Assembly (NCBI RefSeq): GCF_902459505.1
Contig: NC_047098.1
Span: forward strand, 36,288,523-36,352,522
Source of the DNA: Geotrypetes seraphini
Taxonomy: Eukaryota > Chordata > Amphibia > Gymnophiona > Dermophiidae
DNA length: 64,000 nt
Direction: 5' to 3'
A model generated the notes under the pieces. It made no database searches and was not told the origin of the DNA. It saw nothing but the letters and a program-made list of their open reading frames with translations. Positions 1-10,110 of this stretch are shown in pieces. Each line of letters opens with the position of its first letter. The first letter of the stretch is position 1. The position numbers and the translations under genes are program-made.

Positions 1-2455
1 ATGTGGGCCAATGTGTCTCTCACCGTTCACCGTTTTGCCAAGTCTCTGCTGTTCCCATGTGCTAGGGCCTGCATCCCAAGAGGCACCTGTATGAAATGGC
101 AAATGGAAAAAACTCAGCTGGACTGTGTTACCTGCTGGGCCTTGGGAGACCAAGTTTAAAGAACTCTGCAGGCATTCCAGCATAGAGAGGATGTGTGAAT
201 GGGGTTTGGGGGGGGGGGGCGGAGAGGTAGATGCTCTGCACAGCCCATGCTATTCTCATAGTATTGAGAGACAAGTTTGCCTGTTAATCTTCTTATCATG
301 CTTCTTTTTCCCCTTGGTGTTTTTGTTACTAGCTTTCTTGTGAAGGACTATGAGTAGAGTAGTAGCTGGTAGACAACAGCCATTTTCCAGCCAAGGACTT
401 TGGACAGTGTTGCTGTCCCAGCACTTTTTTCTTTACAGGACTGAAAGGCAGCTGATTCTATGTGATGAGTATTGCTCTGTTTGCTGTGTTGAATGGTGGA
501 GGGGAGAATGTGTTGATGAGAAATGTCACCAGCAGCCTGTGCTTTTTCCCCTGATACAAATTTCTTTACCCTAAATTGGCAGGTAGAAAAGGGAGCTGGA
601 ACACTTTCGAATGGAAATCTGACATGTGCCCAGAATTAAGGAGTAGACGCACTTGTTGGAGAGGCTATGTAGTGTGAGCTTTTATAAAAGGGACATTCGT
701 CGAAGCAGGGTATAGCTGCAGAGCTAAGCTCTTGCCTCACTGATGCCATAAGTCCTTCTTAACCCATGCTCTCGCTGGTGCCTCCCTGGTTTCTGCTTGA
801 GAGATTTACGATATACCCGGCCCTGTGTTACGGGCAGGTCCTTTTTCATATTCACATTGGTGCGTGGATTACTGTATTTACTTCTCTTTTATAAATCCAA
901 TACTCGTGGATGTTGATCTTACTTGGAATCATCCACTACCTTGTCTTTTTGACGGTAGTTATTCTTTTGTGGCCTCAGCATCTCCTAGCTGATCTTCAGG
1001 ACTCCCACAGGACTGCTTTAGAAGCCAAGACAAGGCTTTGCCCAGTGGTGAAAGGAAATGCTCTTAAGGTGTAGTTAGCTAATTTTTCCAGATTGCACTG
1101 TAGTTGAAATCATCGGTTCTCAGCCCATGTTCATCGAATGGTGTTTCCTAATGAAAACCAGCTGCTCATAAAAGCTACCATGGATTCTGCAAAAAGAATG
1201 TGAATGGTCTGTGGATTGTTCTCTATTCTTTTATCTCCTGTCTATGTAAAAATCTTACTAATTCAAAACTGAGGAGATTAAGGACCTGATGCAGTGCATT
1301 TGTCCCCTTTAGGCTTATGGGGAAAATGCACAGTTGGTAGGTTCCTAAATGAAGTTTAGAACAATTAATTTCACACAGTTTTAAGCTTCTAGGGTCTTCC
1401 TGAGTGCTGCCTTTTCTCTACAAGATGGCAGGACCTGGAATGGTTCCAGAAACCACCCTGTGGCTGGCTGACTGTAACCGACCTTCCACTGGGAAGAGGA
1501 GAGGTCTCTAAGGTGACAGCAGTTTGTCCTGGAAATTGAATATATATGGATTCATATCGGAGTGTTTGTCGGGTACAAATACCCCTTTACCAGGCTACTA
1601 CAATCCTGCTGCTTGACTGACTCCAAAACGGAGAAGCAGACAGGCAAAGGTACGGGAAAAGAATCAAAATGTAGAGAAGAAAAACATATTTATATATCTG
1701 TTCTGAATACTGTACTTTATAAAGAGATGGCACTGGTTGAATTATAAGTATGTGCCTCTGAGCTGGCAGCAGCTGCAAGACGAGGATCAGCTGTACTTCT
1801 GTTTCATGACAGGGTGAATGTAGCCAAGGCCTTTGTGGAGGCTAAGAGAGGATCCAGCCCAGCCCTTCAGAAAGGTTATGTAGTGTCGCAGAACCTGAGG
1901 CACAAAATACATAAATAACCCTTGGGATCTGGCTTTAGCAGCTCCATAATAGCTTGGAACAAGACAGATAAGGATGACATGTTCTGTTGGTATGCACCAG
2001 GCACTAAATGACACACAAACCAGTGGTCCTGCATAAAGAACACTGCCAATGGAAAGAGGCTGGAATGGGCAAAGTGAAGAGGGGGGGGGGGGTACAGCAT
2101 CCCCTTCATTTTTTTGCAAAGAGGGACATTCTATTGTCTTGGCTACTGCTAGTCAGAGAATTGTTTTATTAAGGTTTCACTTTGAGAAGTTGTTTAAAAG
2201 ACCTTTTTTTATTTTGTTTCTGGTGTTTTGTTACAGTTCCTGTTATGATTGTAAGGAAATGAAACCCTACACAAGGAAATAATAATAATAAAGAAAGTTG
2301 ATAAAAGATTGCTATGTTACTAATGCATAGAGAAACTGCCCATAGGGGGGTTGGTTGCCATTTTGGAGGGGGAATTTTCATCATATTAGTGTCTGGAAAT
2401 ATTTAGTTCTGTTTTTGAGCCTAAGGGACATATTTCCTGGCGTGGAAGGTTATGT
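1..2455. other. No gene recognised; possible flank or 3' UTR of a neighbour
   Basis: I see no recognisable exon or named repeat here. Reading frames are short and look like chance. There are two long G runs near 208 and 2083. A polyadenylation hexamer AATAAA lies at 2287-2292 on the plus strand. In human, ABR lies convergent to TIMM22, so a plus-strand 3' UTR could sit here. That is only a synteny guess; the sequence does not show it. Confidence 0.3.
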
Positions 2456-2460
2456 TATTA

Positions 2461-3285
2461 ACCCACCTTTCACTGTGTGTTTATTCTTTTATTTCTATCT
2501 CGCCTATTAACTAAGTGGGCTACAATAAAACACACATAATTAAAGTTACAAAATATCACATCCAAGCTGAAGTAAATAAAACCACTACCTCATTCACTCC
2601 CTTGAGACATGAAAGTGGTTTAACAAGGCTATACATTTATCGAAAGGACAGAACATCCTGTAGCACAGAACAGAAGAGATGATGATGTATTACACCTGCC
2701 TGCCATTACCCAAACAGTTCCAGTTCCACCATACCACAAAAAGCTGAGCTGAAGAAATGAGTCATAGGAGGACTCGCTTGGAAGAGAGCCAAGTTGTGGT
2801 CTACGGAGATGGGAGACACCGAACTAAAGAAGGTATAACAACAGGTAAAATCTAATCTGATTAATACAGGGTAGACGGCTCAAGGGCCATAATTCAAGTT
2901 GGGTTTTCAAGATTTCCACAATGAATAGGCATGAAATCTATTTGCATACAAGCTACATATGCAAAGAGATCTCATTCCTGCCCCTGATTCTTAAGTCTGA
3001 AACACATGAGAGGGTGTACAAGGTACCAGCAATGAGGATAGGTTAAGTGGGAATCCAGTGTCGAATGCATCACGCACAAGTAGGAGGACCTTGAACTGAA
3101 CCTGGTGTGATACAGGTAGCCAGTGACTATGACATAGCAATGGTGTAAAATGATCCAATGTAGATGGGATTATACAGGCAGCCGCTAGTGGTTTTCTGCG
3201 CTGTCCGAAGATGCTTCAATTTGGAGGCCCTGACGCCACAGTAAACAGAATAGAATTACATTAGTCAAAGTACAACGTGGAAGTA
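2461..3285 (-). repeat. Decayed LINE 3' portion (L2-like style)
   Basis: The text resembles the reverse complement of LINE 3' ends seen elsewhere in the window, for example the L2-like element at 31.1-32.0 kb. It has phrases such as 'caggtagccagtgac' and an AT-rich start at about 2500 with a 'ctcgccta...gggctaca' pattern typical of these tails. No open frame survives. Family placement is tentative. Confidence 0.35.
2867..2986. mobile_element. Decayed hAT-type MITE
   Basis: The ends read CAGGG...CCCTG and the middle contains the 'gggttttca..gatttcc..aatga' block shared with the much better preserved palindromic MITEs at 22918-23092 and 45315-45506. The arms no longer pair well and the 8-bp flanks are only partly alike. 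It sits inside the decayed LINE piece. Confidence 0.45.
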
Positions 3286-3302
3286 CAACAACGTGGAAGA
3301 CA

Positions 3303-3597
3303 AAGGCGTGCGCCGAAGAAAAGTACTGTTTTTAGGGGCTCCGACGGGGGGTTTTGTTGGGGAGCACCCCCGGTTTACTTAATACAAATCGCGCCGGCGT
3401 TAGGGGGGTTGTAACCCCCCACATTTTACTGTAAACTTAACTTTTTCCCTAAAAACAGGGAAAAAGTAAAGTGTTCAGTAAAATGTGGGGGGTTACAACC
3501 CCCCACAATGCGGCACAATTTGTATTAAGTAAAGTGGGGGGGTTCCCCTAAAACAGTCGGAGCCCTAAAAACAGTAATTTTCTTCGGCGCGCGCCTC
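3303..3597. mobile_element. GC-rich foldback element (near-perfect palindrome)
   Basis: The left arm (from GGCGTGCGCCGAAGAAAA) is matched in reverse complement by the right arm ending TTTTCTTCGGCGCGCGCC. The pairing continues through GGGGCTCCGAC / GTCGGAGCCC and a run around GTTGTAACCCCCCAC. The centre is an AT-rich block with CCCTAAAAACAGGG. The whole unit could fold into a hairpin of roughly 130-bp arms. No coding capacity. Superfamily is not clear because no convincing target duplication is seen. Confidence 0.65.
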
Positions 3598-4330
3598 CAG
3601 GCTGCGCTCAATTGTCTGCTTGCGCTTTTGTCCCGGCGCGCTTTTGACCTGACACCGCAGATAACAAGGGCAGCTCTGTATTGCAGTGGCTGTGCTTGAG
3701 CTCACAAGAGCCCGTTCCACAGCTGCTGCAGCCATCCCATATTTTATATTGATTTTAATGAAGCGGAACTGAGGTTTTTTTATTTAAATTTCTAAAATAC
3801 AAATAAGGAAATTTCAAACAAAATATCATGGTTATTTAAAGGGCAAAAGGGACATTAAAAGAAATCAGGCTGATGTATCAGGGAGAAAACACCTCTCTTT
3901 CCTCTACTATGATGGCATTGCTTCCATGGATTGTTGTAATATTGTAAACCTTGTTTTATTAAGAAAGGCTGAATATCAAATGAACTAAAACAGAAAATTC
4001 CTCACCCCTCAAAAAAAAAAATCCCCTTTAACCCCTATCAATATTCACACATCTCTCCCTATACATCACTAGATGCGCTGTGAAGGTCTATTTATGACTA
4101 GGAAAACATTTTTGGCCTCTGCTGAGTTTCTAACGTGCAACACTATAGCACATGTATTTTCCCAGGGTAGTTTCCAAATGAGCTAGTTCTAAATAAACCA
4201 GATTAGGGGGCCAAAATAATAAAGTGTACAAGGCTTTAGCATAGGGTGCCCTATGCAATAACATTTGCGCACATGGTAACTGTATGCAAATTGTCACATA
4301 GACACAGAGAACAATATTTAAATAAATCCA
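3598..4330. other. No gene or clear repeat seen
   Basis: AT-rich sequence with short A and T runs. I found no coding signal and no element ends I could support. The first 60 bases, with two GCGC-rich blocks, may be a continuation of the foldback element. Confidence 0.4.
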
Positions 4331-4339
4331 TTAGCTATT

Positions 4340-5040
4340 TAGCACAGATGTAGAGAACTGGAAAAATAGCTAAATGTAGTACAGCATCCCGGGGAACTTG
4401 GTTCAATTCCTACAATAGCTCCTTGTGACCCCCAGCAAGTCACTTAACCCTCTGTTACCCCAGGTACAAAACTTAGATTGTGAGCCTACCAAGGATAGAG
4501 AAAGTGCCATCACTTTGGTTGTACCACAGAAAGGCAGTACACTTCCCCCTCCATATTCGCGAATTCCATATCTACGGATTCGCTTATTCGCAGTTTTAAA
4601 CCTAAAAATACTTTTTCTTTTTTGGGGCTATTTTAAGCCCTGAAAGCCCCCCTTAAGCCTTACCTGGTGGTCTAGCGGGTTTTCAGGCAGGAGCAATCTT
4701 CCCACGCTCCTGCCCCGTGCAGATCGCTCACAGGAAATGGCTCGAGACACTACAGGAGCTCAAGGCAACCATTTCCTGTAAGCGATCTGCACGGGGCAGG
4801 AGCGTGGGAAGATTGCTCCTGCCTGAAAACCTGCTTGACCACCAGGTAAGGTTTAAGGGGGGGGGGGCTTTCAGGGCTTAAAATAGTCAGGGGAAGCAGG
4901 GGTTAGGGGCAGAACCGGCCTGAATATTATTCACGGTTTTTTTAATGTTTGCGGCCCGGCTCTGCCCCTAACCCCTGCGAATATGGAGGGGGAAGTGTAT
5001 ACCAAAACCATTATCCTTACAGACCAAATGACTGAGCGCA
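4340..5040 (+). repeat. tRNA-derived CORE-SINE (MIR-like), split by a MITE
   Basis: A B-box-like GGTTCAATTCC at about 4400 is followed by the CORE/MIR signature 'gtgaccc..agcaagtcactt' and then 'agattgtgagcc'. The SINE text runs to GGCAGTA at 4533-4539 and resumes with TACCAAAACCATTATCC after position 4997. The 458-bp stretch between is a separate MITE flanked by TA. So this is one SINE interrupted by an insertion. It is not a functional tRNA gene. Confidence 0.7.
4540..4997. mobile_element. Tc1/mariner (Tigger-like) MITE with TA duplication
   Basis: The terminal inverted repeat CACTTCCCCCTCCATATTCG is mirrored by CGAATATGGAGGGGGAAGTG at the other end, and both ends are flanked by TA. Internally there is a second large inverted repeat: the 'gcaggagcaatcttcccacg' region at 4687-4720 is mirrored near 4795-4830. 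It has no coding potential. It is inserted exactly within the CORE-SINE. Confidence 0.8.
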
Positions 5041-5259
5041 ACAGCAGAGTTTAAAAACAGTCAAAAATTACTTAATTCTGTGGTCAGGCTTAGTAAGGAT
5101 TTTTTTTTTTAATTTTTACTATGAACATAATAAGGCCCACAACTTTTTTTCTGGGTTCCATAAAGTGTACAATAAATAAATAGAACTGAGAAAGAGATGT
5201 GCTGGAATAAAGAACAAATGTATTTATGCACCAAAAGGTTGTGGCACCTGGAGTTGCAT

Positions 5260-5416
5260 TAAATGACATGGGGACAAATTTGTCCTCGTCCCCACAGGAA
5301 CTCAATTTCCCCCATCCCGGCTTGTGCAGATGAGGACAGAGCTTGCAGGAATGGAGCAAGGATAGGAAAATGTTCCTACGGGGATGGGGACAAATTTGTC
5401 CCTGTGTTATTCTCTA
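5260..5416. mobile_element. hAT MITE, 'AATGACATGG' family, copy 1
   Basis: It is flanked by an exact 8-bp duplication AGTTGCAT (5252-5259 and 5417-5424). The ends carry AATGACATGGGGACAAATTT and the mirrored ATTTGTCCC..TTATTCTCTA. It belongs to the same family as the elements at 23716-23966 and 36125-36391. Non-coding. Confidence 0.8.
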
Positions 5417-5697
5417 AGTTGCATGTTCTACACTGCTCTTCTGGACAGAAATATTGGTACTGCAAATCTTGTAGTCGCAGAGTAACATTCCAACACTTGC
5501 ATCCGCGCAGGGCAGATGCAGCTGTTCATACTAACGTTTTGTACACAAGATATAACTGCTGCTAGTGCTGACCCATGTGCTTATGCATCCAGTCCACTTT
5601 CCCATGCTAGTGCATAGTTTTGTGGACTATTATACTTAGCTACTGCAATGGAGACCAAAACTTAGCATTACTCTTGCATTAAGATACTGTACACTAA

Positions 5698-6899
5698 GGG
5701 GCTCGTAATGAAAACTTAAACACATCTAAAAACCCGCCCAAGTCAGCACTTGGATGACCTAAAAGACAGGTCGTCCAAGTGCCGATAAACTGATTTTCTG
5801 GACGTATCATGGGACTTTTTAGGCCTTAGCACTAAAAGGGGTGTATATGGAGGAGTGGTTAGGGCGGTATGTGGGTGGGATGGGGCCGACCTAGACTAAG
5901 TCATCCTGCAGGGATAATCGAATGTTTTACTAGAATTCCTGGAGGAAACTTAAACGTTGTGAATTAGACTATATAAAACAAGGTAAAAGTGCCAAAAAGG
6001 TATCCAAAGTGAGCAGAGACAAAGTAAAGACCCACACACACTCCCCCAGTGTTCAGACCCCCTCACATACCACCAAGATCAGAATAAAAACATACATGCC
6101 TGTCTCTAGAACATCAGCATCTGGTATAGGAAAGCCTAGTAGAGCTGCACATAGGTCTCTTAAATAGCCTGGGGGTTGGCTAGTGAACCAAAAGCCCATA
6201 AACCACTGTAACCACTACATTTATGGTGGAACAAGCCCGCCCCCCCAAACAAGAATTGCCGCTGCTGGGTCAGACCAGTGGTCCATCGTGCCCAGCAGTC
6301 CGCTCACATAGCGGCCCTCTGGTCAAAGACTAGTGCCCTGAGACTAGCCCTACCTGTGTACGTTCCGGTTCAGCAGGCACTTGTCTAACTTTGTCTTGAA
6401 TCCCTAGGGGGAGGGTGTTTTCCCCTATGACAGACTCCTTACTCTACTGCTATAGGTGCCACCTGTAGCCATAAGGGCTATTGGAGTTGTAGACAAGTGG
6501 GTTTTAAGGGTGTTTTGAGGGTATCACCATAAATTATAATGGTGAGGTTTATTTGGCACTCTTTTTGTGAAGTTCATAGTAGTGCCCTGTAAGGTGCCCC
6601 AGTTTCTCTGTTGCCATGTCTGGGTGGCCAGTCCATTACAAGATTGGCCCCTCCCACATCCAAATGGTCTTGTTCTGGGTGTTTCGGACTTGGCCAAAGT
6701 TTTAGTCGAAAATGTGATATAAAGATGGACATTCTGGTGGTCTGGACGAATAGCCTAGACGTCCAGATAGATGATTTAAAAAAAAAAAAAAAATTCTAGA
6801 CACATTTTTCAAAAATGGGCATTTTCCCACTGCTGACTTTGGGTGTCTAGCGCCATACGTCCGAATCAGACTTGGACGTAAGTTTTGATTATGCCCCTC
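5698..6899. mobile_element. Non-autonomous DNA transposon with TAA flanks
   Basis: The left end GGGGCTCGTAATGAAAAC and the mirrored right end GTTTTGATTATGCCCCTC form imperfect terminal repeats. Both are flanked by TAA, which would fit a Harbinger-type 3-bp duplication but is too short to be decisive. Blocks with 'ggacgt' and 'gtccaagt' recur near both ends. It contains a CR1 3' fragment at about 6255-6415. No open transposase. Confidence 0.55.
6255..6415 (-). repeat. CR1 LINE 3' fragment
   Basis: The sequence 'gctgggtcagaccagtggtc' followed by 'cccagcagtccgctc' matches the reverse complement of the CR1 3' end seen at 16745-16820. It is a short 5'-truncated copy inserted in the surrounding DNA transposon. 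Confidence 0.65.
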
Positions 6900-7134
6900 T
6901 AAATGTTTCTGCATTGGATCCTAGGAAGTAGGCACACAATCTCTGAGTTTTCAACGCTTGCATTGTGCCAATGATAGCTGCCTCCCAGAGCTCATTAAGA
7001 TCTAATACCTACAGGGCACGACATCAAGATGGAGCTGGAAATTATTTTTAATCAGGCTCGGGGTGCTCAATCCAGTGGGCTCTACTTAAGTATCAGTCTG
7101 CCATTTTCTTGCTCTGATCTCTCAGCTCATTTAT

Positions 7135-7257
7135 CCCCCACCTTTTATAAAACCGTAGCATGGTGGTAACAGCTCCAATGCTCATATGAGCGTCGAAGCT
7201 ATTACCGCTGTGGGTGGTGCTAAAAAACATGCTGCAGTTTTGTAAAAGGGGGTGGGG
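7135..7257. mobile_element. Palindromic MITE (CCCCC..TTTTATAAAACC type)
   Basis: The left end CCCCCACCTTTTATAAAACC is mirrored by TTTTGTAAAAGGGGGTGGGG at the right, with TTAT on both flanks. The interior alternates 'agcatggtggtaacagctcc' and its near reverse complement. Relatives lie at 33484-33614 and about 55962-56098. Confidence 0.65.
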
Positions 7258-7680
7258 TTATTAGTACTGAGTCTTCTATTCTCCATCTGTAGAACGCAAT
7301 AGTCACTTATGCTTTTTTCCTTTATCACATCCAGTTTTCTTATTTCAAGTATGTTAGTAGTGGAAATGGGAATGTTACAGCTGAACATAACTTTTTCATG
7401 CTCCACAATTTTATCAGGGTCATGAACCCAGTGATTTTCTGATATTAATTGTTATAGTATTCTTATGTGTGGACTAGATAATCTTCCAGAAAAAGCTGAA
7501 CTGGTGTATAATATAATGATTTGGATGTGATGCAGAATGTCCCGGTGCTTAACTAGGTGTCTTGTAGAATAGCTCTTGGTGGGAAATGTCTCCAGATGGG
7601 TTAGTTTTGGCCATACCACAACCAAGGGATAGGAGGAATGTAATCTTGAGCTCTCCCAGTTGCTGCCAATGCTCACCATA

Positions 7681-8750
7681 TGTCACAGGGTCGCCCCTAT
7701 TCCTAGTGAGGAAGCCTTGCCAGAGAAGGGAAATAGGATTAAAACCCTTGCAAGTATTCCTAAACTGGCTAGGGAGTGTCCCAAAGCAGCCTTGAGAAAC
7801 ACTTATAAGCCAAGCCTTCCAACACTGAAACCTCCTAAAGTGGGCATATCTGGTTTAGCTTTACCTAAGCCAGGTATAAAGAAACAAGTGGAAAGACTAC
7901 ATTTCCCAGCAGGCCTAGAGCCAGGGGCAGGAAAGAGCAGGGCTGGAATACAAGCCACTTCCAATCAGTCCCAAATTGGTTTAGGCCAGGTGAGGATCTC
8001 TGTGAGAGCAGGCTACTCCAATACACCTGCAGGGAGGATTAATCAGCTTCCTGCAGTGAGAGAAAAGGGAGTAACTTTCTCAAAGCAGGCGAGCCAGCTC
8101 TAGAAGCAGTGGAATCACCAGCCTGAGTACACGCCGGCTCCCAACCCAGCAAACCAGTCACAGATTGCCAGCCCAAGGAATTAAGAAGACACAGTCTACC
8201 TCCTGGCTATTAGACCAGGCAGAGGTGGGTGATACAGAAATTACAGAGTGGTGAAACTGTGTTTGGGCAGGACATTGAGTTGGCTGATGAAGACTTTGCA
8301 CATGATATGGAGATAGAGGAAACAGAGCAGCCCATTACTGAAAGTATGGAAACAAACTGATCTTTTCCTGCTATGGCAGCTGGGAGAAAATGTGGAATGT
8401 GTATTACCTTAAGAAAAGGCTGGAAAGTTTTTGTGTTTGAAGAAAGTTTTACATTAAGAACCAGGGTTGTTTTTTTTTTTTTGTTTTCTCTTTTGGAGAC
8501 TGTAAGCTGGGAACTGACTTGTTTGTGTTCTAAATGCTGCCAGGATACCAGGTGATACAAACCTGAAGAAGCCTATTGAAGGTTTTGATTTTTTTGTTCA
8601 ATAAAGTATTCTTGAGAAATTGCACCTCTGACTCTGAACTGGTTGCTTTTCCTTTATTCCAATACCGAGCTACCATTAGAACCTCACATAATTGCTCGGC
8701 TTGAGGTTTAGGTGCACCTGCTGAGCCCAGCTTGGCCGCACCTGGTCACA
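7681..8750 (+). mobile_element. Solo LTR (retroviral or Gypsy-like fossil)
   Basis: The segment starts TGTCACAGGG and ends CCTGGTCACA, the TG...CA form of an LTR, with a 4-bp target duplication CATA at 7677-7680 and 8751-8754. An AATAAA signal occurs near 8600, consistent with R/U5 on the plus strand. No internal coding region adjoins it, so it is a solo LTR left by recombination. The 4-bp duplication fits gammaretrovirus-like or Gypsy elements; the family cannot be fixed from this alone. The duplication is still exact, so it is probably of moderate age. Confidence 0.7.
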
Positions 8751-9095
8751 CATAATACTTGCATTGTGCCAAAGAGAGTTTCCTTCTGAAATTTATAAGA
8801 TGTAACATGAATACGCAACTTATCAAGCCTCTCGCTTCCACTACAATGGGCAATATTTCTTGTCTTCCTGCTGATTTTCTTGTTCTGACTGCATTTCTGG
8901 GTACCTGATTATCTCTCCACATGACTCAGAGTAAGGACTGACCCATCTATGAATAATGCTTCCCTGTTTGAAGCAGCACATTTAAAAAAAAAAAATCCCA
9001 CTCAATTTATTCACAACAAATAAGGCACTCCCAGGAACAGGTTTACCATTCTAATTCTCTTCAGTCACTTACTTTGAACAATCTACAGTGGTTCT

Positions 9096-9723
9096 TTGCT
9101 TGGGAATTGTGCTAGTGAATTAAATGGAGCACTGATGGCAAAAGTTCAACATTTTTTGGTTCATGGCCGTTGTGCTATTTTGTTGCAACTTTATCTTTCG
9201 GCAGCTTCTGATATTGTGGATCACGATATTCTTTTACAACTTTTGATTAATATTGGCCTGAATCAAAGTTCTGAATTGGTTCAGCGGTTTCTTGAAATTA
9301 CGATCTTAAGTACATGCTAAAGATAAATTTTCTTTATCTTGGTCTCCTGTTTGCGGAGTACCCCAGGGATCTCCATTGTCTCCCATATTATTCAATGTAT
9401 ATATGATGACATTGAAATATTTGAATGTATCCACTTCAGAATCAAGTTTTACGTATGCTGATATTTTCATCTTGGTTGAATCAATTTAACAGTAGACATC
9501 AATTCTTGTATTTTAAGACTTCAAGGTTGGGCCTCCTTTGCACATATGAAATTAAATGTCACTAAAACTAAACTTTTATGGTTTGGCCCCACTATACATA
9601 ATCTGCCCCCTTCTGTACGATTAAACTCTGGTGATACTCTGAAGATTGAATTCTCATCTAGAATCCTTGGGTTTATTCTGGACTCCATTCTTTCTCTGAT
9701 TAACCAAATTAATAACATATAAA
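9096..9723 (+). pseudogene. L2-like LINE reverse transcriptase, 5' part
   Basis: Plus-strand translation gives LSAASDIVDHDILLQLL, matching the LINE RT block usually read as DLSAAFDTVDHDILL. It is followed by GVPQGSPLSPILFNVY, a degraded TYAD motif, and then KLLWFGP and LGFILDSIL. The frame is broken by several stops. The fragment stops where a DIRS element begins and resumes at 15336. The clade is judged L2/CR1-group from motif wording. Confidence 0.75.
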
Positions 9724-9929
9724 AAAAGCACAGTTACTTACCGTAACAGGTGTTATCCAGGGACAGCAGGCATATATTCTCACATGTGGGTGACGTCATC
9801 TACGGAGCCCCGATGCGGAAGCATTTTCAAGCAAACTTGATTGAAGATTTAAGTTTGCTCTGCTGCTCCACGCATGCGTGCCTTCCTGCTCCACTAGGGG
9901 GTGCATCCCCTCGTGGTCTCCAGTTCACT
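9724..9929. repeat. DIRS-A copy 1 left inverted terminal repeat
   Basis: It starts AAAAGCACAGTTACTTACCG and runs through CCCCGATGCGGAAGC to the block ending near CTCCAGTTCA. It mirrors 15158-15335, where the same text appears in reverse complement. The outermost 35 bases have no counterpart at the right end, which is usual for DIRS ends. Confidence 0.85.
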
Positions 9930-9969
9930 TAACTAGCAAAGCAGCCAACCTCGGGGAGGTGGGCGGGTT

Positions 9970-10071
9970 GTGAGAATATATGCCTGCTGTCCCTGGATAA
10001 CACCTGTTACGGTAAGTAACTGTGCTTTATCCCAGGACAAGCAGACATGATAGTCTCACATGTGGGTGACC
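9970..10071. repeat. DIRS-A copy 1 internal complementary region
   Basis: The first half (to GTAAGTAACTGTGC) is the reverse complement of the element's left tip. The second half, from ATCCCAGGACAAGCAG, is the reverse complement of its right tip. The two tips are thus joined back to back inside the element. In known DIRS biology this region templates the circular intermediate. Confidence 0.85.
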
Positions 10072-10110
10072 TCCAAGCTAACTGAAAAGGGATGGAGGGA
10101 AGTTGGCAAT

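Noticed and set aside
2287-2292. Polyadenylation signal of an ABR orthologue
   Set aside because: AATAAA occurs often by chance in AT-rich DNA and no ABR coding exon is visible.
4340-4440. A tRNA gene
   Set aside because: Only a B-box-like string and a weak A-box region are present, followed by CORE-SINE sequence; no cloverleaf can be drawn.
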